Below are positions 50,105 through 59,146 of a stretch of 64,000 nucleotides of DNA, one piece after another. The stretch is from NCBI GenBank assembly GCA_025201365.1, contig JAIXMF010000010.1, forward strand, positions 372,001 through 436,000, in the 5' to 3' direction. The notes beneath the pieces are model-generated. The model saw only the letters and a list, made by a program, of their open reading frames with translations. It ran no database searches and was not told the origin of the DNA. This DNA comes from Syncephalis plumigaleata. Its lineage: Eukaryota; Zoopagomycota; Zoopagomycetes; Zoopagales; Piptocephalidaceae. A program made the translations under genes and the position numbers. The first letter of the stretch is position 1. Every line of letters starts with the position of its first letter.

Positions 50105-51048
50105 ATGCTCGTACTAGTCGTTTTCATCTTGTTTGCCGTTGGGCTTTACTTGCGTATTGCCTACAAGCACCCAAAGCTACCTATTACCTTTCTACGCAAT
50201 GATCGAGGTGTCGAGGAGAAAACACGCGTCCTCTTGGTTACCGCGCATCCCGACGACGAGTGTATGTTTTTCGCGCCAACTATTCTCGCGCTTAACCGTC
50301 AGCCCGAAGTAGAGATTCACTTGTTGTGTGTTACTAAAGGTGTGTTGCCCGTGTATTCCGTGTCAGGTTTACTGCTATATACCGCAACATATAACTAATG
50401 CAACCGTGTAATAATAACAACAATAGGCAACCACGAGGGACAAGGAGAGGAGCGTATGCGAGAATTAGAGAGGAGCTGCTCCGTTCTAGGCATCGATATC
50501 GCTAATGTTGTCGTTCTCGACCATGCAGACTTTCAGGATAGTCCGAATGCTCGTTGGAATACTGCATTCCTCGGTCGAATCATAGAAGAGCACGTTACGC
50601 GGCATCAAATATCTCGACTGATCACGTTTGATTGGCGTGGTATTTCTGGCCATTTGAATCATATCGCGCTAGAGCGTAGTGTTCGGTAAGTGATACTTTT
50701 TATTAATTGCAACTATACGATAATAACAATGGTAAAACTAGTCATATGCTGGTAACATCGCAACGTCTTAGTTCTATAAATCTACCCACCTACACGCTAG
50801 TGACCGTGCCTTTGTTGCGCAAGTATTCAGCCATGCTAGACATTATATTCTCAGTTCCCATTCGTTATGTGATTGGAGCGTCACTGGAACGGGAGGACGA
50901 TAAGCTATTGTTTGTATCGTCTATCGAAGATTATAGACGTGGTGTTCAAGCGATGCGAGAGCATTCAAGCCAGTTCATATGGTTCCGTCAGTTATACGTC
51001 ATATTTTCACGCTACATGTTTATCAATGTATTGCATCGCGTTGATTAA
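50105..51048 (+). CDS. GPI12: N-acetylglucosaminyl-phosphatidylinositol de-N-acetylase
   Basis: join(50105..50339, 50427..50685, 50742..51048), 266 residues, all junctions in frame. PIG-L/Gpi12 removes the acetyl group from GlcNAc-PI on the cytosolic face of the ER, the second step of GPI-anchor synthesis. Seen: an N-terminal membrane anchor (MLVLVVFILFAVGLYLRIAY), then the metal-binding LLVTAHPDDECMFFAPTILA (AHPDDE), HLLCVTKGNHEGQGEERMRE, the VLDHADFQDSP segment, and LITFDWRGISGHLNHIALER carrying the SGHxNH metal site. The length agrees with PIG-L (252). The gene starts about 290 bp after tRNA-Val. Confidence 0.95.
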
Positions 51049-51147
51049 TAGAATAAACAAACAAACAAACAAGTAAACAAAGAAATAAACAAACAAATAA
51101 ATGTGTGATGGGCAATCATATGAATGATATATTTATTCCATGTTTGC

Positions 51148-51998
51148 TTATGAGAGCGCTTCAGCGGTTTCAATCTTGACTTCATTCTTTGGGCTAATTG
51201 CAGTAATAATAAAAAGAGTTAACATTATATCGTATGATGGTTTATATGATTACTTACCGATCCTCTCTACCTGTCTCAACTGCGCCCAACTTGTTGACGA
51301 CATCCAAACCGCCGATGACCTTACCGAAAACGGTGTGCTTGCCATCCAACCAGCTGGTCTTGGCAAGGGTGATGAAGAACTGGCTACCGTTGGTGCCTGG
51401 ACCGGCATTAGCCATGCTGAGGATACCAACACCGGTGTGCTTCAATTCTGGGTGGATTTCATCCTCGAATTTCTCACTGTAATTAGTTTTATACATATAC
51501 ATGTGTCAAACAAATATCAATTAGTTTATCATGTAGTAACGATGATAATGTAAATGACTCGGATGAAACTTACCCGTAGATGGATTGACCACCACGACCG
51601 GTACCGGTAGGGTCACCACCTTGGATCATAAAGTCCTGTTATATTGGGAATGAATGATTAGTATGGAGGAAGGGAGATGGCATTATGGTAGACTTGTCGT
51701 AACCTACTTTGATGATGCGGTGGAACTAGTCATTATACAATAAGATATAATTAGCGAATGGCATTAAAGCATAATCGATTGGTATAGCTAACTTACGATG
51801 ACACCATTGTAGTAGCCTGACTTGGCCAATTCATAAAAGTTCTTGCAAGTCTTTGGGGTCTTATCCCAGTAGAGCTCGATGCAGATGTCACCCTATTGAT
51901 CATCATATAGGTTAGCAGTTTGTTTATTTATTTATTAGCCATGGCTAGTTGTGCCCTACCAAAGTGGTGTGAAGGACAACTTGACGTGGGTCGCTCAT
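51148..51998 (-). CDS. Peptidyl-prolyl cis-trans isomerase, PPIL1-type cyclophilin
   Basis: Complement of join(51148..51193, 51258..51476, 51574..51635, 51708..51725, 51797..51892, 51960..51998), 159 residues, in frame throughout. PPIL1 is a nuclear cyclophilin of the spliceosome that binds SNW1/SKIP. Seen: [80 protein letters not shown] and [12 protein letters not shown]; the catalytic Arg (FHR), Phe, Trp and His are present. The ELYW and YNG signatures place it with PPIL1 rather than cyclophilin A. Exon 4 of the list, coding only FHRIIK, is an 18-nt microexon. The stop faces the GPI12 3' end, about 100 bp apart (convergent). Confidence 0.95.
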
Positions 51999-52419
51999 GA
52001 TAAACAAGGTATAACTGAGATAAGCTAACAAGTGGCAAGGCTACAAGTAGAATAGAGTAGAAAAGAAGAAGAAGAAGAGGGTAAGAGGGTAAGAGGAAGG
52101 TGACGTGTCATCGTCATGGTTACTATTTATTGAAACACAAATGACGATAACACCACTCTGAGGAATGCTATTTGATTGGTGATGTTCCAGGGTTAACATC
52201 TACTAGGGTTGTAAAAGCTTGAAGTGAAATGGCCGTCCTAAAGAAGATTCTAGAAGGGTTACACGTGCTGTGTCCATACAAGTAAAAGTGGCTCACACCG
52301 GCGTGTTACACGTTGTCAAAGGAGAGAAAGTAATTGTACTGCGTAGAAGTAATCTAATATCACCGAATAAATGTTTATTCATACTATAGCATAAAATAAA
52401 TAAATAACATGTTATTGTA
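51999..52419. other. Upstream region of PPIL1
   Basis: 420 bp, AG-rich near the cyclophilin start (52060-52100), nothing else recognisable. It ends at the TA flank of the inverted-repeat element. Confidence 0.5.
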
Positions 52420-53018
52420 CAGGCTTTTTCCATCCAATTTGCGCAGTTAGCCTTCTGTTTTTACGAATAAATAATAGTTAACACTTACAAGTATTACTAC
52501 TCCGTATTTCGGGTGCCATTGTCGTTTGGGCGACAGTGTGGCGGTTGACGATACAACCTGGTTAATTTGTAATTTGTTGTTTGGATCCCTCTTGATCTTG
52601 ATCTTCATTTAGTGAATATTTTGCGGACGTACTAGGCTCAGGAGGAGAAACGGCACCTCGATGGAATTGTGTTGGAACACCCTTGTCCTTACGAACACTG
52701 CGAATAATCTGAATGAAGTTCAGACATGCTGCCATATCCCGATTCCATACATGATAATCAATAGTTACTTGTAAGTGCATGACATGGCAATATCCAACTA
52801 TACTTGTACACTTGTATCATCTACCTTATAGAATTGATGATGATAGTTATCGCTATCAATAAAGGATCCATTACTAATACTGAATTGTTATTATTATTAT
52901 CATGCTATATCAATTGGCATATCTATGCTGATAATAATGTTAACAATTGTGTTAATCTATCTATTAGTAAACTGCAAAAGTTAAAGGATAAATGCGCAAA
53001 TTGGATGGAAAAACACTG
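52420..53018 (-). mobile_element. TA-flanked terminal-inverted-repeat element carrying a Fanzor-like fragment
   Basis: A 599-bp element bounded by terminal inverted repeats of about 26 bp (left begins CAGGCTTTTTCCATCCAATT; the right end is its reverse complement with two mismatches) and flanked on both sides by TA. This is the signature of Tc1/mariner-type DNA transposons. The interior has no transposase but contains a minus-strand frame (52780-52562) resembling the RuvC-III end of Fanzor/OrfB proteins. A 210-bp sibling with the same ends lies at 58937-59146. It is therefore probably an internally deleted derivative of a larger element that carried a Fanzor gene. The DNA between the TIR and the frame is AT-rich with no other recognisable domain. 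Confidence 0.75.
52562..52780 (-). pseudogene. Fanzor/TnpB-like (OrfB) C-terminal remnant
   Basis: 72 codons. The key segment HVWNRDMAACLNFIQIIRSV followed by RKDKGVPTQFHRG resembles the third RuvC motif (NRDxxA, catalytic Asp) and the tail of eukaryotic TnpB relatives, which are RNA-guided nucleases often carried by eukaryotic transposons. The zinc-ribbon cysteines and RuvC motifs I and II are absent, so only the extreme C-terminus survives. The tail PPEPSTSAKYSLNEDQDQEG is disordered. The apparent ATG (MHLQVTIDYH) is internal to the old gene. The call rests on one motif recognised by eye; a profile search against Fanzor and OrfB_Zn_ribbon families would settle it. Confidence 0.55.
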
Positions 53019-53071
53019 TATATTTTATTGGTTCAACGTAACACATATATAAAGAAATTTTTACGATGAGA

Positions 53072-54296
53072 TTATGACGAGTGAAATGATAAACCTTGCC
53101 AGGTATGAATAAGAATGTCTACCAGCTGCGGTTCACGTACAGCCACGCGTACAAAGGTGGGGTGGTGGTAGCCTGGACGACCACTGCGTACGGGAACACC
53201 GGCAGCACGGGCCCCATCCACCATGGCATCGGCCAGTTCCTCGCTGCCTACGTCGAGCCAGACCCACGAGAGGAATTCACGACCACATACCCGCCATTCG
53301 GCACCACCCAATTGTCGATTTAGCTGCTTTAGCTTATCAACAAGCGAGGCACGCCACTCGGTCGTCACTTGCCAGGTCTTCTCGAGGTAGGCCGTGTCTT
53401 GACAAACGTTATTTAGAAATGCCAATGCCATACCATTGACCGACCATGGTACTTGGTAGCTTTTCAGGCGTTGACAATCATCCGCGGTAGGACACACCAC
53501 CGAGCCTAGGCGCAGTCCAGTGCATGACCATAGTTTAGTCCACGAGTGGATGATGTAGAGTCGGATACCACGACGCTCGTAAAGTTCCGCGGCAAAGGCG
53601 GGCACCGAGGTGAGCGAGTCTTCTCGGAACTTGGGACCATACCACGGTTGCATCGACTCGTCCACCATGACGATGGCTTGATCAGCGGCGTTGGCGGAGA
53701 TCCACGTTTGCACCTCGTCTAGCGACATGTAATCACCGGTAGGATTGCATGGATTCACTAGACATAACATATCGGCAGGTGTCGCACTGTCGTCGGAGGC
53801 GAGAATCTTGCAACCAGCGTTCACCGCAGCTCTTTCGTATTCTTTATATTGTGCATCCCAAGGACCGGAACGCCAACGACTATTCGGTGCAGCAGTGCGT
53901 GCAATGAGATCAATTAGCTCGCTCGCACCATTACCGATGATGAGTCGGCTATGACCTTCCGGTACTTCTCCCGCTGTGTTCGCGTTAGAAGCAGAAGCAG
54001 AAGCAGAAGAAGGCCATAAAAAGTGGGCCAATGCAGTTTTGGCGGGTTCTTGATCAGCCGGCGGATAATGATGACAATGATTGAGCTAGTATTTGCAATG
54101 ATAATCGTTATATATCAATCTATATCAATCTACGTACGCCATAACTTACTGCTTCATGAGCTGCAGCGAGAGCGGGTTTTGGCGTTCCTAATGCATTGGT
54201 AGTGACGCTGAAATCCTCTTTAAAATTAGCTAGAAACTTCCAGTCTTGACCGCCATGAAATTGTTGCGTTTTCGTATCCCATACTGTTGGTAGCAT
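53072..54296 (-). CDS. PLP-dependent aminotransferase (HisC/CobD-like, class I/II)
   Basis: Complement of join(53072..54085, 54150..54296), 386 residues, in frame. Fold-type I PLP enzyme. Start ATG at 54296, MLPTVWDTKTQQFHGGQDWK. Seen: HCHHYPPADQEPAKTALAHF, the cofactor-site IIGNGASELIDLIA, LVNPCNPTGDYMSLDEV (NPTG), VMVDESMQPW (Asp for the pyridine nitrogen), IIHSWTKLWSCTGLRLGSVV with the Schiff-base Lys in S-x-T-K, and a C-terminal RPGYHHPTFVRVAV with the carboxylate-binding Arg. It resembles histidinol-phosphate aminotransferase and threonine-phosphate decarboxylase, but the substrate is not clear; canonical fungal HIS5 features are not obvious. A Ser/Ala microrepeat near residue 80 (SSASASASNANT) is an odd insertion. 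Confidence 0.85.
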
Positions 54297-54610
54297 CGTG
54301 ATGGTGGCCGTATCAAGCAGATAGAAGTAGTAGCAGCAGAAGTAATAATAATAATAATAGGAAAGTAATAATAATGTGTTGACAAGTAAAACTAGAAAAG
54401 AGCTTTATATCGTCTATGAGAAACGATGTTGATAACAATGGCGAATAGCAATGTGCTTAGTTGTCAAGGCAGACAGGCAGGCAGACAGGTATGCGCCATT
54501 ACCCTTCCAATAGTAGTAATGATTCCAGTAGCACATCCATAGTTTTCCCCAACCAGATATCCAATGTAAGGCATGTGAAACAATCACACGTCTATTTTAT
54601 GTGAAATCAC

Positions 54611-54784
54611 ATGTCAACAAACACTACTACATCGACTACTACTACGACGACGACGACGACGACACGCGATTCTATAAAGGAGATGGTTGCTGCTATGCAG
54701 GATGGTAGTCCCATTGTCTCTCTAATGAAATTGCACTCGTCATTTTTGGCGAAAAAGAGGATTAGTGGCATCAACCGCATCTAA
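54611..54784 (+). CDS. Small hypothetical protein (57 aa)
   Basis: ATG at 54611 gives MSTNTTTSTTTTT..., a poly-Thr run encoded by (ACT/ACG)n, then RDSIKEMVAAMQDGSPIVSL and MKLHSSFLAKKRISGINRI. The second half has a plausible amphipathic helix and no low-complexity bias, which is why it is listed. It is divergent from the aminotransferase gene and about 270 bp before ORC4. Family not recognised; it may be chance. Confidence 0.35.
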   Translation: MSTNTTTSTTTTTTTTTTRDSIKEMVAAMQDGSPIVSLMKLHSSFLAKKRISGINRI

Positions 54785-55055
54785 AATATCTAATGGTCTA
54801 TTGTAATCTATGCTTATTGTTTTGTTACACTTGTACATTCATGAGTATGGATATCTAATACGCGTTATCATTTGCATTGAATAAATCTATTGGTATAGTA
54901 CGCGTTAAAATGCGCACATTCTACTTACTTGTGGGCTTTTGATCTTCGCGTTTATATTTCTACTACTTTTGTGCGTAATTTACCATGTAAAATTTTATCG
55001 ATTTTTATTCATTCCTTGAGCGTATCTTTTATCATTTCGTTTACACTTTACAATA

Positions 55056-57110
55056 ATGACTCGTCCTACCGAGAACGAGGTTAACGTCGTGAGACGTGTT
55101 GTACTCGAGCGACTAACGGAACGGTCACTGCCACATTGTCTCATTGGCTTGGAACCAGAAGAAAAGTGGGTAACCTAGTGTTAGCAAGTAATAAGAAGTG
55201 GCCACCTTCTAATTAACCTGTAAACCAGTCGTATGTTTGCTCTACTGGAACGTACCGTATTACGCGGTGAAAGCAATTCTGTTCTATTAGTAGGACCGCG
55301 TAGTTGCGGTAAAACTACGGTAACAAACTTTTATCGCATTGTTATTATCAGGATGGTATAATAACAATGTCGTTTTATTTAGTTAATCAATCGCGTATTA
55401 CAACGATTGGAAGAGCGTTGTGCCAATTCATCAATGCTACTTCGGGAGGAATTACCTGGCACGCCATCTAAATCTCGTATCATACCATCTATAGCCGGTA
55501 CACCATCGCGTATATCAAAACGAAGAAAAACGCAAACAATAATGGACATGTCACTAGATGAGGATGATGATGATGATGATGTATCGGATGCGGATATACC
55601 CTCGTCATCAACGACATTGAACAAGATGGTCAGCGCTGAACATCATGGTTCATCGAGTGAGTTTATTGTAGTTAGACTGAATGGCACGGTGTTTCCCGAT
55701 GATAGAGGAGCCTTACGGGATATTGCTCGTCAATTGGGCGTGACACCGGATGGTCGAGGATTTGTAAGTGTATTCATGGTTACGACATTAAATGATAGCG
55801 TTAACTAGATTACTGCCGTTAGTCATCGTTCGCCGAGTGTCTATCGCATCTGTTAAGATTATTCGCTGCCGGACAGACTGATCAGACACGACCCATTATA
55901 TTTATTCTAGATGAATTTGACGCGTTTGCACAACGACCCAAGCAAACCCTACTCTATAATCTATTTGATCTGGCACAGAGTGGTCGTGCTCCCGTAGCTG
56001 TCATCGGGCTTACATGTCGTATGGTGAGTGACATGCAATTGAATGCAAAGGAGATGTCGTCGATGATTAACGAACAATGATCGTATATAGGATGTGGTGG
56101 ATACACTGGAGAAACGAGTAAAGTCACGATTCTCACATAGGATTATTCACCTTAGACTACCCGATAGTCTTGATGATTACATTACCATTGTCAATGATGC
56201 ACTAATAGTTACGGCTAATAGACTGCCTAATGTGAAAGCCAGTTATATTAATGCTTATAATGAGAGTGTGAAGGTAAGTGGCAATATATACATATGCCAG
56301 TTGATTATTGCTTGCTTATAACAATGACTTGTATCCAAAACAGCATTTATTAGATGATGCACTATTCATTGATATAGCAAAACGATCATTCGAGTTGACC
56401 AAAGATATTCGTAGTATATTCCGCGTTTGTGTAAGTAATACTAGGTAATATTATATTGTCGAATGATGATGATAACCAAAGGATGATGATCATAGATTCA
56501 ACTAGTAACCAATCTTTCATTGGATCAGCCTTTATTGTCAAATGACGAATTAACAAGGATCACCGAGGCACGACAGAATGATAGAAAGATGCAACTATTA
56601 CAAGGTAATCTAACATAACCTATCATACACACACACATATATATATGCATATATATTGATAGTCATTGGCATATGATTACTATCACTATTAGGTGTATCC
56701 GTGTTAGATCTTTGCTTGATGATATCAGCCAAACGATTACTCGATACCTCTCATGTGCAGATCAACTTTGCCATGATATTCGACGAGTATTTGCAGCTAT
56801 TTGCCACTACAGCCACCGGCGGTATGAAGCATTATAAGCGAGAGGTGGCACTCAAGGTAATTATCCCATGATGGCATTATTGACTCGTAGCCATTAACAT
56901 ATACACCGTATTCACCGTATATAATAGGCATTTGAACGTTTAATTGAATTGGAATTGATATTGCCAACGGAACATCAAAAGCCATTGCCCAAGGAGTATC
57001 GTATGACTAAGTTGGCACTACATCCGTATCAAGTGGTAGAAGCTGTAAAACAATATAAAAACTGTCCCGACCATTTACGACGTTGGGTATCCTTGTCTGC
57101 CACATCATAA
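55056..57110 (+). CDS. ORC4: Origin recognition complex subunit 4
   Basis: join(55056..55165, 55229..55319, 55383..55763, 55823..56033, 56091..56273, 56344..56430, 56496..56604, 56693..56855, 56928..57110), 505 residues, all junctions in frame. ORC4 is an AAA+ subunit of the complex that marks replication origins and loads MCM. Seen: [18 protein letters not shown] (Walker A), [13 protein letters not shown] (Walker B), [20 protein letters not shown] with the arginine finger region ([10 protein letters not shown]), and a winged-helix C-terminus ([27 protein letters not shown]). A Ser/acidic insertion ([20 protein letters not shown]) lies between the first ATPase segments, longer than in human ORC4 (436). 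The first donor is GTGGGT, the only choice that keeps frame. Confidence 0.95.
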
Positions 57111-57302
57111 TGTCATAGGATTATATATATATATATATATATATATAGCTAATAGATGGAGATGACGCTGATTGTTGTCTATTTATATTTGTTGTTAAGC
57201 GAATAAACATATTATCTGTTTGTATCTACATGATTACCATTTGATAGACAAGCATAACCTATATTCAGTTCATGTATTGCACACGAGTCAGAAACAGTTT
57301 AT

Positions 57303-58725
57303 TTAATGAGCAGAACGACGATGTGCCTTGGTCGCAGCAGCTTGATCAGTTGCTAGGACAAGTAGATCGGCAATCTGAACGTGTTGTGGACGTGTAGCAA
57401 TGAACACAGCAATTTCCGCTAATTATCAATGGTTAGTATGCCATTTGTATATCTATAATGGATAGCTCATTCATCAACTCACCGATATCTTGACCCGATA
57501 GTGGTGTCTAATAGAATGTAACACATTGCCCAACAAATAATTAGTCATTATTACACGCTAACATGCACGTAACTAACTTACCAAACCCTCGTAGACTTTG
57601 TTGGCACGTTCTTTATCACCGCTAAAACGAACAGTTGAGAACTCCGTATTTACCAGACCTATTGCCAATTGTGTTAATCTACATGAACAGCCAACGCCGT
57701 GCTTGCTTCTATTAACTACGTACCAGGTTTGATCTCGCTAACACGAATCGGCGTGTCCATTAGCTCGTGACGTAGTACTTGCGTGATGGCATTTAATGCA
57801 TGCTTAGTGGCGCAGTAAACACTACCGCCGGCATAGGCTTCGATACCGGCAATCGAGCCAACATTAATGATATGGCCTTCTTGACGTGCTCGCATACTCG
57901 GTAGAATGGCACGGACGAGATTGAGCGGTCCACGGATATTAGTGTCAATCATCGTGTCTACATCGTTAGAGTGAACGAGTTCCGTACGATCTACACCGAT
58001 CACCATGCCTAATTGTAGTGTATCGTTGTATACAGGTGCATTAGTCGTTTAGCTGCCGTCTAGTTCGCGACATCAACTGGCGACAAGCACATACCCGCAT
58101 TATTAATGAGCACGACAACATCTCGCACTGATGGCGGCAAGTTATCAACGCATGCATGAACACCGGCATCGTTACGAACATCCAATTGAGCACAATTAAT
58201 GGTTATATTAGGATACTGGGATTGTAGTTCGGTTTTCAAGTTATCAAGACGATCGAGACGACGTGCCGTCAACACTAGGTTAGCACCTGTCTTGGCGAAT
58301 TCACGTGCACATGCTTCGCCAATACCAGCTGAAGCACCCGTACTGTACTAATGGTTATTCCTGGATGAATAGAAGAGTACGAGTACTTACATGAATACGC
58401 ATTTACCGGTAAGTGACGTCATAGCGTGATGAGTTTGTGATGTCGAAGTGGAGGACGAGGACGAGGAGGTAAAAGAGGAAAAGTTCCGAATACTAAAATT
58501 CGACAACGAACAAGTCTTCCTAGAACGGGTGACGTCAGCATAATCATATTGGTGGTCAACGTAGGGAGATATTGATGGCCTAGTCGACAGAGTGGTGGTG
58601 GTGGTAAGCATGCGAGCATGACCTGACAACCATGGATGGCGTATGACACGAACTAGTTTCTGACACGAACGAGTGTATACGCCATTTGATCGAGAACTGA
58701 CGACAGCAAGGGAGCGTAGTAGCAT
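57303..58725 (-). CDS. Short-chain dehydrogenase/reductase, yeast YMR226C (Ydf1) type
   Basis: Complement of join(57303..57418, 57483..57507, 57582..57658, 57724..58008, 58095..58342, 58391..58725), 361 residues, in frame. NADP-dependent reductases of this group act on 3-hydroxy acids such as serine and L-allo-threonine. Seen: KCVFITGASAGIGEACAREF (TGxxxGIG), LINNAG, INVGSIAG (catalytic Ser), VYCATKHALNAI (YxxxK), RVSEIKPGLVNTEFS, and a tail HVQIADLLVLATDQAAATKA very close to yeast. About 105 residues precede the Rossmann fold: MLLRSLAVVSSRSNGVYTRS and further Arg/Ser/Thr-rich sequence with almost no acids at the start, resembling a mitochondrial presequence not found in the yeast protein. 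A 25-nt microexon (57483-57507) codes for TPLSGQDI. Confidence 0.93.
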
Positions 58726-58936
58726 GTTACAATACTATTGTTTCCGTTTACTAGTGCAAGTGTATAGAGGGATACAAATAGGAAAAGGATAGAATGATAA
58801 ATTGAGTAACTATCATGATGACGACGACGCTGATGATGATGACGATGTAATAGACGACACTAATGACGTTAATCTATACACATACACACAGACACATATA
58901 CTAGCTTTATTCCATCTTTACACTCTTCTTGATATA

Positions 58937-59146
58937 CAGGCTTTTTCCATCCAATTTGCGCAATTAGCCTTTTGTTTTTACGAATAAATAATAGTTATCA
59001 TTAACATCTCCCTCAACTGCTAGGGCAATGATAACTACTCAATAATAATAGTAATGCAATAATGGTGTTAACAATTGTGTAAATCTATTTATTAATAAAC
59101 AGCAAACGTTAAAGGATAAATGCGCAAATTGGATGGAAAAACCCTG
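58937..59146. mobile_element. MITE, 210 bp, sibling of the 52.4 kb element
   Basis: TA-flanked, with the same terminal inverted repeats as 52420-53018 (left CAGGCTTTTTCCATCCAATT; right TTGGATGGAAAAACCCTG). Subterminal sequence is also shared on both sides (TTTTTACGAATAAATAATAG and the stretch ending GTTAAAGGATAAATGCGC). The interior, including the Fanzor-like frame, is missing. It lies upstream of the dehydrogenase gene. Confidence 0.85.
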
